From Chloroflexota bacterium (lineage in GTDB: Bacteria; Chloroflexota; Dehalococcoidia; Lucifugimonadales; Lucifugimonadaceae): a stretch of DNA of 59,127 bases. Where the stretch lies: positions 1-59,127 of the forward strand of contig PCAM01000014.1 of the NCBI GenBank assembly GCA_002730555.1, written 5' to 3'. Both the position numbers and the translations under genes were made by a program. Shown in pieces: positions 1 through 8,282 of this stretch. Below the pieces are notes generated by a model that worked only from the letters and a program-made list of their open reading frames with translations, was not told the DNA's origin and made no database searches. The first letter of the stretch is position 1. Each line of letters starts with the position of its first letter.

Positions 1-175
1 CCCAGACCGTCTGCACCGATTGTGACCGATGTGTCCAGACCCACGTTGCCTGTCTCATCGAGAGACGTGATAGTTGCAGACGTGCAGTTAGTGTTTGAAC
101 AGTGAGCTACCTTGAGGTCATTGTTGGTGGAGTCGCGATAGCTGATCAGTCCCAGACCGTCTGCACCGATTGTGA
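1..175 (-). repeat. 150-bp tandem repeat encoding 50-residue units
   Basis: The sequence beginning cccagaccgtctgcaccgat occurs at 1 and again at 151 with one or two changes, giving a 150-bp in-frame period. Each unit encodes a beta-rich stretch with a conserved IGADGLG core and two cysteines. The array continues beyond the window. Confidence 0.85.
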
Positions 176-848
176 TCGATGCGTCAAGGAACGCGTCGCC
201 TGTTGTATCTATTGCGCTTATGACATTACCCACAGGTATATTTCTTGCTATCGATGCACCTGTTGGTCCTGCTGCACCTGTTGCACCTGTTGCACCTGTT
301 GCACCTGCTGGTCCTGCTGGTCCTGCTGCACCTGCTGCACCTGCTGGTCCTGTTGCACCTGTTGCACCTGCTGCACCGTCTGAGCCAGCTAAACCTTGCA
401 CACCCGCGGGACCAACCTCCCCTTTTTCTCCTGTATCGCCCTTATCGCCCTTAGGGCCAGGCAGCCCTATAGCCTCTCCATCTTGTCCATCAGCACCAGG
501 TGGGCCAACATCGCCTTTGGGTCCAGCTGCTCCGTCTTCACCGTCTACTCCGTCTTCACCAGCTGCTCCGTCTTCACCGTCTTCACCAGCCGGACCTTGA
601 GCACCAGTCTCGCCCTCAACACCTTGAGAACCGTCGGCACCATCTTTACCAGGTGGACCTTGATCACCAGATGGGCCGGCTACCCCGTCTTCACCGACCG
701 GGCCTTGAGCACCAGCCTCGCCCTTAAGACCTTGAGACCCCTGTTCCCCGTCTGATCCATCCAAACCGGAACAAGAAACCACAAGGAACAGGACCGCTAA
801 GGTCAACAGGAAAAGGAAAGCTCGAAGACGTGTGATGGATACAAGCAT
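1..848 (-). CDS. Collagen-like lipoprotein with C-terminal tandem repeats (3' end outside window)
   Basis: Reading the minus strand from ATG at 848 gives a short charged N-terminus, a hydrophobic segment and a lipobox ending Val-Val-Ser-Cys, so a lipid-anchored exported protein. About 150 residues of Gly-X-Y triplets follow, with many GEDG, GPKG, GPAG and GATG units, which is the collagen-like triple-helix pattern. After the triplets, the C-terminal part consists of 50-residue units (150 bp period; near-identical DNA at 1-25 and 151-175) containing IGADGLGLISYRD and a Cys pair in a HCSNTNC motif. The reading frame is still open at base 1, so more units may lie outside. Role is not known; collagen-like bacterial surface proteins are usually stalks or adhesins. 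The proline-rich plus-strand frames here are antisense shadows. Confidence 0.85.
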   Translation of the reverse strand, partial: MLVSITRLRAFLFLLTLAVLFLVVSCSGLDGSDGEQGSQGLKGEAGAQGPVGEDGVAGPSGDQGPPGKDGADGSQGVEGETGAQGPAGEDGEDGAAGEDGVDGEDGAAGPKGDVGPPGADGQDGEAIGLPGPKGDKGDTGEKGEVGPAGVQGLAGSDGAAGATGATGPAGAAGAAGPAGPAGATGATGATGAAGPTGASIARNIPVGNVISAIDTTGDAFLDASITIGADGLGLISYRDSTNNDLKVAHCSNTNCTSATITSLDETGNVGLDTSVTIGADGL

Positions 849-899
849 GGCCGACAGTCTACATACCCAAAAACCGAATTGCGGTTCAACCTTCCGATC

Positions 900-1029
900 G
901 AGCACGAACTAGCCGTGCTGTGGCAGGTGACGGACTACCGGAGTTGAGCGGAAGTGCGCCCGGGTTGCTGTCAAAGTTGCTGTCAAACGCGATTCGACCC
1001 CGGTAGCTAATTTGCCGCCAGGGTCGAAT
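900..1029 (-). repeat. tRNA-associated dispersed repeat, copy C
   Basis: Bases 900-994 match, in inverted orientation, the plus-strand repeats at 19802-19895 and 21277-21356. Next to the tRNA it carries a 16-bp near-perfect hairpin (992-1007 with 1014-1029). As at tRNA-Cys, the order in the tRNA direction is tRNA 3' end, hairpin, then the conserved block containing tttgacagcaa and ccgggcgcacttccgctc. In the opposite direction the block ends an open frame with ELAVLWQVTDYRS and a stop. It may be the remnant of an element that integrates beside tRNA 3' ends. No intact recombinase is visible. Confidence 0.75.
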
Positions 1030-1045
1030 TTACGTTCGGATGAAA

Positions 1046-1122
1046 TGGTCGGGGCAACAGGATTTGAACCTGTGACCTCCTGTCCCCCAGACAGGTGCGC
1101 TACCGGGCTGCGCCATGCCCCG
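1046..1122 (-). tRNA. tRNA-Pro (GGG)
   Basis: The minus strand folds as a full cloverleaf with a 7-bp acceptor (CGGGGCA with TGCCCCG), anticodon stem CCTGT/ACAGG around a loop with GGG, a GGTTCAAATCC T-arm and an encoded CCA. It reads proline codon CCC. Confidence 0.97.
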
Positions 1123-1282
1123 ACTGTTTTGAGGATATCACGGGGGTGGATGGTGGCAGTGGTAGATCCGCGGGTGTTATCACTCGATTGGCGGGTGGGT
1201 CGAGTGTTGGACCACCCTCACCCTTGTTGTATGTTGGCCTCTCCCGTGAAAGGAGAACGGGCAGACGGATCGCCGCATCATC

Positions 1283-1310
1283 GTAGGAGCGTATTGCCAT
1301 ACGCTCCTAC
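1283..1310. repeat. Intergenic palindrome, GTAGGGGCG family
   Basis: This is a 28-bp hairpin (gtaggagcgt paired with acgctcctac) of the family also seen at 7872, 38518, 38878 and 44813. It lies in the 1123-1634 gap between tRNA-Pro and prfB, which otherwise holds only the prfB leader signals. Confidence 0.7.
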
Positions 1311-1522
1311 AGGCGCGATCGCGTCAGCGGGCGGGGCATGCGCCGCCCCTACGGTGTTATCAGCGCCGGTGAAGGTCCCTCGGCCACGCTCGGGACGACA
1401 CTTTCATGTGGTTCCCGAGTGGCGGGAGTTTTGCCATGCGTCCGTACGGCGTGTTGATCGAACTGCGCACGATGGCCAAACATCGCGTCGATCTGTACGC
1501 ACTTCGCATCCACACCCCTTGC

Positions 1523-1598
1523 TATACTTTTGGTCGACTACTACTCCCGCACGGTTAGCCTTCTTCCCTCCATCGGGCCTGACTCGGCATCCGTGCGG
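1523..1598 (+). promoter_or_regulatory. Putative prfB promoter -10 and structured leader
   Basis: TATACT at 1523-1528 is a good -10 box, though no convincing -35 was found. It is followed by an inverted repeat, CCGCACGG (1547-1554) with CCGTGCGG (1591-1598). This leaves a leader of about 100 nt before the prfB GTG, in which the hairpin would fold. No known riboswitch was recognised. Confidence 0.4.
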
Positions 1599-1634
1599 CA
1601 ACTCCTTTAGATCCCTCAGGTAAGGATCCCGCAC

Positions 1635-2748
1635 GTGCGCGACCTCCTCGGCGACATCTCGACTCTTCGGCAACGCGTTGCCGGAATTGTGAGGCGACTT
1701 TGACTTGCCCGAACTTGAGTCGCGCCTGACAGAGCTGGAGAAGGCGGCGTCACAGCCCGGTTTCTGGGACGACTCCCGAAAGGCGCAAGAGATCTCCCGT
1801 GAGATGGCCGGCGTGCGTGACGATGTCGAATCCTGGCGGGAGGTCGAGTCGGGCTCGGAGTCGCTCGAAGAGCTCGCTGCCATGGCGATCGAAGAGGCCG
1901 ACGAGTCGCTCGCCGATGACATCCGTAACGACTACGACGCGCTGATCGATCGCGTCCAGAAAATGGAGTTCGCTGTACAACTCTCGGGCGAGTACGACGA
2001 GCGACCGGCGATCATCTCGCTCAAGCAGGGCGCGGGCGGCGTTGAGGCCCAGGACTGGGTCCAGATGCTGCTCCGAATGTATCTCAGATGGGCGGAGTCA
2101 CGCGGCTTCAAGGCGGCGGTCCTGGAATCGACCACCGGTGATGAGACCGGCCTGAAGTCGGCCACGGCGCAGATCGAGGGCCGCTACGCATACGGTTACC
2201 TGAAGTCGGAGCGGGGCGTCCACCGCATGGTTCGGCTCTCGCCCTTCGACGCCGACCACATGCGTCACACGACCTTCGCTCTGGTCGAGGTTCTCCCGCA
2301 GCCGGAGGACCAGGACACCACCGTCGAAATCAACTCGGACGATCTCCGGATAGATACCTTTCGGGCGGGCGGCCACGGCGGCCAGAACGTCCAGAAGAAC
2401 GACACGGCCGTGCGCATTACTCACCTGCCGACAAGCCTGGTTGTATCGGTGCAGAACGAGCGTTCACAACTTCAAAACAGGGCCGTCGCAATGAAGATCC
2501 TGACAGCCCGGCTCATGGATATCCAGATGCAGGAGGCGGAGGCGGAGCGGGTGAAATTAAAGGGAGCGCACGTGGCCCCGGAGTGGGGCCGGCAGGTGCG
2601 CAGTTACGTGCTGCATCCGTACAAGATGGTGAAGGATCACCGGTCCGGGTACGAGACGGCGGATGCCGAGGGCGTGCTTGAGGGCGGGATCGACGGACTG
2701 CTGGAGGCCTTCCTGCTGCACTCCGTCGGCGCGGATTCTGAGGCGTAA
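1635..2748 (+). CDS. prfB: Peptide chain release factor 2, programmed +1 frameshift
   Basis: RF2 recognises UGA and UAA stop codons and triggers peptide hydrolysis. A short zero frame starts at GTG 1635 (AAGGA ribosome-binding site upstream) and ends at TGA 1701-1703 after 22 codons. The slippery site is CTT TGA C, with a GAGG element just upstream, as in the classical RF2 autoregulatory site. Translation resumes in +1 from GAC at 1702, giving about 371 residues. The C-terminal part has the SPF specificity tripeptide (about residue 200) and the catalytic GGQ (about residue 250, in AGGHGGQNVQKN). Frameshifting occurs when RF2 is scarce and UGA is read slowly. The coding sequence should be joined as 1635-1700 plus 1702-2748. 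Confidence 0.93.
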
Positions 2749-2949
2749 CTCGCCTATCCTAGTAAGGTCGTAATCGTCAGGGCCCAAACCGGCGGGTGAT
2801 GTACAACGTAATAGAACGCAGTAACTAAATCTGGACCGCCAGAATCCTTAACCATGGGGTTCCGTAGTTCCGGGTCGAGACAATCCAATGGCGATGCGAT
2901 GTGAATTCGCTCTGCCTTAACGAACAAGTTAAAAGAGGTGTCGAGGCGC

Positions 2950-4665
2950 ATGCTTCGAAAGTTGATCGCAACGGGCGCATTGGCCCTGGTTCTGGTGGGC
3001 GCGGTGGCGTGCGGCGGGGGCGGCTCCGACGAGGACGCTCCTGCCGAGGCCGACGCAACGGCGGAAGGCACGGCCGCGTCTTCCGGGATTGAAATCGCGC
3101 CCGCGCTGGGCGGCAACCCGACCGCCATCCCGGCCACTGCCGCCGACACAAGCGGCGACAAGTTCGGCGGCAAGTTGCGCGTCCTCGGCGGAGACCCGCC
3201 GACGCTGGACCCGGCCCTGGTCAGCGACACGTCCTCGGCGCGCATCGTACTCGAACTGTTCTCCGGGCTCGTTCGTCTGGACAACAGCCTTCAGATTGTC
3301 CCGGACCTCGCAGAGACCTGGGTCCGTTCCGATGACGGAACCGTCTACACCTTCACCATCAGGGACGATGCACGATTCAGTGATGGAACGCCGATCACCG
3401 CTTTGGACTTCAAATACGGGATGGAGCGCGCCGCCAATCCTGATACCGAATCCACGGTCGCGGAGCTCTATCTCGCGGACATCATCGGCGTGCAGGAGAT
3501 CATCGAGGGAGAAACGACAACGGCGTCCGGCATCGAAGTGGTAGATGCCAGAACCCTGAAGCTCACCATTGACGCCCCGAAGGCCTACTTCCTGGCCAAG
3601 CTCACCTACCCGACGGCGTTTGCGATCATGAAAAGCAACGTGGAAGCCGGGGGGCGGACCTGGACGGACAACCCCATCGGCAGTGGGCCTTTCATCCTGG
3701 AGGAGTACCGCATCGGCGAGCAGATGATCCTGGCCCGAAACGACAACTACTACAACCGCCTCGCCTACCTTGATTCGGTCGAGATAAACCTGGCCGGCGG
3801 CGTCGCCATGGCGATGTACGAAGCGGACGAGATCGACCTCACGGGCGTCGGGTTGGCCGACCTTGACCGTGTCCAGGACCCGAGCAACGCCATCAATCGT
3901 GATCTGGTGAGCGTCCCTCCCGGGTTCACCACAAGCTATCTCGGCTTCAATGTCGACGAGTCTCCGTTCAACGACGTGAAGTTTCGGCAGGCGCTCGCGC
4001 ACGCCATCGACAAAGACCTGATCGCTGAACAGGTGTTCGCCGGGCTGGTTCGTCCGGCCGAAGGCGTGCTGCCTCCCCTGTTCCCGGGCTTCAACGACGG
4101 CCTGCAATCACTCGACTTCGATCCCGACAGGGCAAAGCAGCTACTGGCGGAATCGTCCTACCCCTCGCTCAGCGATCGCGACAAACGCATCGTCATCACC
4201 ACGCAGGGGACCGGCGGCTCGCCGAGCCTGTCGATCGAAGTGATGGCAGACATGTGGTTCCAGACGCTGGGCGTGAGCGTCGAGATCCAGCAAGTGGAGT
4301 TCGCCACCTACCTCCAGGACCTTTACCGCAACCGCCTGCAGGCGTTCTTCGGCGGGTGGGAGGCCGATTATCCGGACCCGCAGGACTGGTTAGACATCCT
4401 GTTCCACAGCGAGAGCCCGCGGAACGACGGCAACTACTCGAACCCCGAGGTCGACCGGCTTGTCGAACAGGCGCGCACGGAGCAGGACGTGGTGCTCCGG
4501 ACGCAGCTCTACCAGGAAGCCGAGCAGATGATCGTAGACGACGTCGCATGGCTGCCGATCTGGTGGGACACGCAGGGTCTGGCGCTTATCAAGGAACGCG
4601 TGAACGATTACAACTTCCTGCCGATGACGATCGAGATCTTCAAGGACGTGTGGATCCAGGAGTAG
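2950..4665 (+). CDS. Peptide/oligopeptide-type ABC transporter substrate-binding lipoprotein
   Basis: This is a 571-residue solute-binding protein of family 5 (DppA/OppA type). I chose ATG 2950 over the upstream in-frame GTG 2938 because AGAGG at 2934-2938 is then 11 bases upstream. The first 21 residues form a lipoprotein signal peptide ending Ala-Val-Ala-Cys, followed by a Gly/Ser/Asp/Glu-rich linker. The family hallmark FRQALAHAIDKDLI sits near residue 345. It would capture peptides or similar solutes outside the membrane for the permeases encoded next. The substrate cannot be told from sequence, as family members also bind nickel, opines and sugars. Confidence 0.9.
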   Translation: MLRKLIATGALALVLVGAVACGGGGSDEDAPAEADATAEGTAASSGIEIAPALGGNPTAIPATAADTSGDKFGGKLRVLGGDPPTLDPALVSDTSSARIVLELFSGLVRLDNSLQIVPDLAETWVRSDDGTVYTFTIRDDARFSDGTPITALDFKYGMERAANPDTESTVAELYLADIIGVQEIIEGETTTASGIEVVDARTLKLTIDAPKAYFLAKLTYPTAFAIMKSNVEAGGRTWTDNPIGSGPFILEEYRIGEQMILARNDNYYNRLAYLDSVEINLAGGVAMAMYEADEIDLTGVGLADLDRVQDPSNAINRDLVSVPPGFTTSYLGFNVDESPFNDVKFRQALAHAIDKDLIAEQVFAGLVRPAEGVLPPLFPGFNDGLQSLDFDPDRAKQLLAESSYPSLSDRDKRIVITTQGTGGSPSLSIEVMADMWFQTLGVSVEIQQVEFATYLQDLYRNRLQAFFGGWEADYPDPQDWLDILFHSESPRNDGNYSNPEVDRLVEQARTEQDVVLRTQLYQEAEQMIVDDVAWLPIWWDTQGLALIKERVNDYNFLPMTIEIFKDVWIQE

Positions 4666-4789
4666 AGGTCACAAGGGGCGCCGTTGACCCGGCCCTTGAA
4701 ACCCGGGAACACTGGGCTCCGCAGGGAACGGCTAGGATTTACGGCGACCGGTTCAATCCATCGCCACAACAGGAGGCAGAGACCCGCAC

Positions 4790-5722
4790 ATGCTCGGCTA
4801 TATCGTGCGGAGACTCCTGTGGGCGCCGGTCCTCCTGCTGATCGTGTCGGTAATCGTGTTCGCCCTGGGCCACTACGGTCCCGGGGACCCGGTGCTGCTC
4901 AGATTTGGCCAACAGTACACGGAAAAAGACGCCGATCGCTTCCGCGAGAACCATGGTCTCAACAGGCCCGTCTACGTGCAGTACGGCAGTTTTGTCTGGA
5001 ACGCACTTCACTGGGACTTCGGCGAGAGTATCACCCTGCATCCGCCCAGGAAGGTCACCGATCTGCTGGCGCCAAAGTTGAAGGCCTCAGGACAGCTATT
5101 CCTGGCGGCTTCGCTGATCACGATCGGTTTCGGGGTGCCTCTCGGGTTCTACAGCGCTCTCAAGCAGGGTACGTGGCAGGATCCAGTGATCGTGTCAGGC
5201 TCTCTCATCCTGAACGCAATGCCGGTGTTCATGACTGCCCCGCTCTTAATAATCGCGTTCGCACTCAAGTTGGACTGGGTGGACGTTTCTGGATGGGGAG
5301 GATTCTTCGATAGACAGATCATCCTGCCCGCCATAGTTATCGGCATCCCCGGCATCGCCATATTCACGCGGATCATGCGCTCAAGCACGCTGGATGTGCT
5401 GAACGAAGACTACGTCCGGACGGCACGGGCCAAGGGGGTCCCCGGGTACATCGTCAACTACCGTCATGTGGCCCGGATATCTCTTATTCCGATCCTCACA
5501 CTGATCGGTTTCTCGCTTTCCGGGCTCCTGGGAGGCGCGTTTATCGTCGAGTTGATTTTCGGCGTCCCGGGCGTCGGCAAATTCACGCTCGACGCTTTGT
5601 TCGCCCGCGACTTCCCGATCATCATGGCGATCTCACTCATCGGCGCCGCATCCCTTGTCATAGCAAACCTCATCGTCGACATTCTCTACTCCGTGACCGA
5701 CCCCCGGATCAGGTACCAGTAG
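4790..5722 (+). CDS. ABC transporter permease, DppB/OppB type
   Basis: This is a 310-residue inner-membrane permease with six predicted hydrophobic segments and the N-terminal MLGYIVRRLLWAPVLLLIVS pattern of DppB. The cytoplasmic EAA-like loop, DYVRTARAKGV followed by Pro-Gly, contacts the ATPase. An AGGAGG site lies about 13 bases before ATG 4790. It is 124 bp downstream of the binding-protein gene and 6 bp before the second permease, so the three genes probably form one transcript. Confidence 0.93.
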   Translation: MLGYIVRRLLWAPVLLLIVSVIVFALGHYGPGDPVLLRFGQQYTEKDADRFRENHGLNRPVYVQYGSFVWNALHWDFGESITLHPPRKVTDLLAPKLKASGQLFLAASLITIGFGVPLGFYSALKQGTWQDPVIVSGSLILNAMPVFMTAPLLIIAFALKLDWVDVSGWGGFFDRQIILPAIVIGIPGIAIFTRIMRSSTLDVLNEDYVRTARAKGVPGYIVNYRHVARISLIPILTLIGFSLSGLLGGAFIVELIFGVPGVGKFTLDALFARDFPIIMAISLIGAASLVIANLIVDILYSVTDPRIRYQ

Positions 5723-5728
5723 CCGCGC

Positions 5729-6733
5729 ATGGGCCTCTCAAAAGAAAAATCTGAGCTTCGGGCAGATGCGGTGGTATCAGGAACCAGCCCGCTTCGGGGA
5801 GCCTGGCGACGGCTGCGGCGCAAGAAGATTGCGATGGCGACCCTGTCCATCATCATCGCCATCTACGCAATCGGCATCTTCGCCAAACCGTTATCGACAC
5901 ATTCCTACTCCAAGACCGACATTCTCCACAGGCAGGAGGGTCCCAGTACCGAACATTTCTTCGGGACCGACGAATTGGGCAGAGACATCTACACCCGGGT
6001 CGTGTGGAGCATCCAGACGACTGTGATGCTGACCATCATTACCGTCGGTACCGGAGGCATTGTGCTCGGCGTGACGCTGGGGTTGATGGCGGGCTATTTC
6101 GGCGGAAGAACAGACACCGTGATCATGCGCGTCGGGGAGGTGGTGGCGGCGTTCCCGAGTATTTTGCTCGTGATCCTGATCGCGGCCACGTTGCGGCCGC
6201 GCATCCTCGACGCGGCGCGCGACTTTGAGGACTGGAGCAACTTCCGAGACTGGAGTCCGATAGGCGGGCTTGTCGAGTCCGGGGTTGTCGATTACTTCGT
6301 CGTAGCGCTCGCCCTGTTGCCGTTCGCCTGGTACGGCATGATGCGACTGGTGCGGGGACAGGTTCTCTCCATCCGCAACTCCGACTACATCGAAGCCGCC
6401 CGTGCCATCGGAGTCTCGACGCCTCGCCTGCTGTTCTCCCACATACTGCCGAACGTGACCGGCACCATCATCGTTACCGCATCGTTCGGGATGGGCGCCA
6501 TCGCCGGCAGCGAGATCATATTGAGCTTCCTGGGGGTGGGCGTACAGCCGCCGCGCCCGAGCCTGGGAACTATGCTCGCCGACGTCCTCGGCCCCCGGAT
6601 CGACATCGTCTCGGTGATTCAGAACCACCCGGAGCAGTTGCTGGCCCCGATCATCGTGATCTGGCTGCTGATATTCGCCTGGAGCCTGTTTGGCGACGCC
6701 CTGAACGACGTGTTCAACCCCCGCACACGGTAG
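5729..6733 (+). CDS. ABC transporter permease, DppC/OppC type
   Basis: This is a 334-residue permease with a DppC-type cytoplasmic N-terminus (LRRKK before the first membrane segment) and the EAA loop SDYIEAARAIGVSTPRLL. It pairs with the preceding permease to form the pore. No DppD/DppF ATPase genes follow: the next gene is an unrelated HAD protein. The ATPases must therefore be encoded elsewhere or shared with another transporter. Confidence 0.93.
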   Translation: MGLSKEKSELRADAVVSGTSPLRGAWRRLRRKKIAMATLSIIIAIYAIGIFAKPLSTHSYSKTDILHRQEGPSTEHFFGTDELGRDIYTRVVWSIQTTVMLTIITVGTGGIVLGVTLGLMAGYFGGRTDTVIMRVGEVVAAFPSILLVILIAATLRPRILDAARDFEDWSNFRDWSPIGGLVESGVVDYFVVALALLPFAWYGMMRLVRGQVLSIRNSDYIEAARAIGVSTPRLLFSHILPNVTGTIIVTASFGMGAIAGSEIILSFLGVGVQPPRPSLGTMLADVLGPRIDIVSVIQNHPEQLLAPIIVIWLLIFAWSLFGDALNDVFNPRTR

Positions 6734-6886
6734 AGCGTGGGGGCGGGGGGTTAGCACGGCTCGTATCTGGGACGACAGTCGTGTCCAGCGATCCGCCCCT
6801 ACGGTGGTGTTTCTTGGGCTTGAAGCTGATCGCACGACGCGATCCACCTCCGGATCTCCTCCCTTTTCGGAAGGAGGCTTTCCGTC

Positions 6887-6935
6887 CCCCCTCCTACTAA
6901 TATCGGAGGGGGGGACGGGCGTGGTTAACCTCGGA
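6887..6935. repeat. Intergenic palindrome, CCCCTCCTA...GGTTAA family
   Basis: The segment ccccctcctac, a short spacer and ggaggggg is followed by cgtggttaacc. The same hairpin-plus-GGTTAA layout recurs at 9903-9945 and in weaker form at 11141-11190. It sits in the 6734-7012 gap, where no gene is seen. Confidence 0.6.
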
Positions 6936-7012
6936 GCATCGCTCTCAGGGGCCCCACCTGCGATACAGTTCCGTAACGCCAACACTGTTCACGCCGCTCC
7001 TGGAGACAACCC

Positions 7013-7744
7013 ATGCCCATTTCCGACGTTAAAGCCCTCACGTTCGACGTGTTCGGTACCGTGGTCGACTGGCGAGGCAGCGTGTCACGGGAAATCGGCG
7101 CGCTGGCAAATGAGCGCGGCCTGGAGGTCGATGCCGACCTGTTCGCCGACGAGTGGCGGGCCGGATACGGACCCGGCATGAACAAGGTGCGGACCGGCGA
7201 GTGGGAGTGGATCGGCATCGACGCCATCCATCGGCGACGGCTGGATGAACTGCTGGTTCAGTTCGGGATCAGCGGCCTGACCGAAGAAGAGACGGCGCAC
7301 CTGAACAAGGTCTGGCATCGGCTGGACCCGTGGCCGGAGGCCGTGGAGGGCCTGACCCGGCTGAAGGGCAAGTTCATCATTTGCACCCTGTCGAACGGAA
7401 GCGTGGCGCTGCTTACCAACATGGCGAAGCGCGCCGGGTTGCCCTGGGACTGCGTGCTGTCGTCCGAGCTGTCCGGCCACTACAAACCGGATCCGCAGTC
7501 GTATCTCAAGGCTGCAGAGTTGTTGGGGCTTGAGTCCGGCGAAGTGATGATGACCGCCGCCCACCAGGGCGACCTGCTAGCCTCAGCAAAGTCCGGCCTG
7601 CACACGGCGTTCGTCCGACGACCGGACGAGTTCGGCCACGGCACGGGGCTGGGCAACACAGCAAACCCGGAAAGCGATCCGTCATTCGACTTCGCAGCCG
7701 ATAGCTTCAACGACCTCGCCGACCAATTAGGCTGCCCTCGATAG
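7013..7744 (+). CDS. HAD-superfamily hydrolase, type II (S)-2-haloacid dehalogenase-like
   Basis: This 243-residue protein has the four HAD motifs in order: nucleophile Asp12 in FDVFGTVVDW, Ser/Asn in CTLSNGS, Lys-x5-Tyr in YKPDPQSY, and acidic motif AAHQGD. Spacing fits L-2-haloacid dehalogenases, which displace halide from 2-haloacids through an aspartyl ester. The last motif has Ala and His where the characterised enzymes have Ser and Asn, so the true substrate is uncertain. Close relatives annotated as type II dehalogenases often share AAH. The gene stands alone, flanked by repeat-bearing spacers. Confidence 0.85.
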   Translation: MPISDVKALTFDVFGTVVDWRGSVSREIGALANERGLEVDADLFADEWRAGYGPGMNKVRTGEWEWIGIDAIHRRRLDELLVQFGISGLTEEETAHLNKVWHRLDPWPEAVEGLTRLKGKFIICTLSNGSVALLTNMAKRAGLPWDCVLSSELSGHYKPDPQSYLKAAELLGLESGEVMMTAAHQGDLLASAKSGLHTAFVRRPDEFGHGTGLGNTANPESDPSFDFAADSFNDLADQLGCPR

Positions 7745-7871
7745 GAGCATAACTGGGGGCGGGCCGCAGCATACGTTCGGATGCAGACAACGACCTCTTG
7801 AGGGGAATCACCGAGCCCTGAGGCTCTCGAAGGACCGGGATCAGCAACCACGTCGTTGACGCCACAGCACC

Positions 7872-7921
7872 GTAGGGGCGGATTGGTATCCGCCCTCGGG
7901 TCGACACCAATCGACTCCTAC
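7872..7921. repeat. Intergenic palindrome, GTAGGGGCG family
   Basis: gtaggggcggat pairs with atccgccc, and a second half ends gactcctac. It is related to the copies at 1283, 38878 and 44813. Confidence 0.65.
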
Positions 7922-7972
7922 GGCCGTGACGCTCCACATCCGTGCCGCGCGCGAACGATGACCACAATAATG

Positions 7973-8112
7973 TCATCCCGAACTTGATTCAGGATCGGAT
8001 CATGCAGCGACAGCCTCGTCATCTGGGCGAGGACGTTCGTGTAATCCCCTGGTTGTCCAAGACCTTGCCGTACGTGGGGAGCAGCGGATGCTGAATCAAG
8101 TTCAGGATGGCA
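7973..8112. repeat. Small MITE-like element with inverted ends, GTCATCC family
   Basis: The element begins gtcatcccgaacttgattc and ends with the inverse, tgaatcaagttcaggatg, enclosing about 90 bp. A homologous element at 38631-38754 shares the ends and part of the interior (aggatcgga...gcagcgacagcctcgt). Short single-hairpin versions occur at 11214 and 48203. There is no coding capacity, so any mobility would need outside enzymes. Confidence 0.7.
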
Positions 8113-8282
8113 ATAGGTGCCGTTGATACGCTTTTCCGAGTGCTCGCGACACGGGCGGAGCAAGCCTCTGATCAGAGACACCGCACCCGCACGTGCGCCC
8201 CTTTATTGGTAGGATTGCGCCGGTCTCTCAAACTGACGGGTATGACGACGATTTATCCGCCCCCCCGGTTAAGGATGTGAAC

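Larger units (their letters stand above)
7745..8282. other. 538-bp intergenic region made largely of repeats
   Basis: No gene is seen here. It holds a GTAGGGGCG-family palindrome (7872-7921) and a GTCATCC-family element with inverted ends (7973-8112). The remainder is the leader of the gamma-glutamyltransferase gene. Confidence 0.6.

Noticed and set aside
172-600. Long Pro/Ala-rich plus-strand frame
   Set aside because: It is antisense to the collagen triplets of the minus-strand lipoprotein. Gly-X-Y on one strand yields Pro-rich frames on the other; it has no ribosome-binding site.
1012-1623. Plus-strand frame spanning tRNA-Pro and the prfB leader
   Set aside because: It begins inside the tRNA (the familiar GATGFEPVT tRNA-antisense translation) and runs through repeats.
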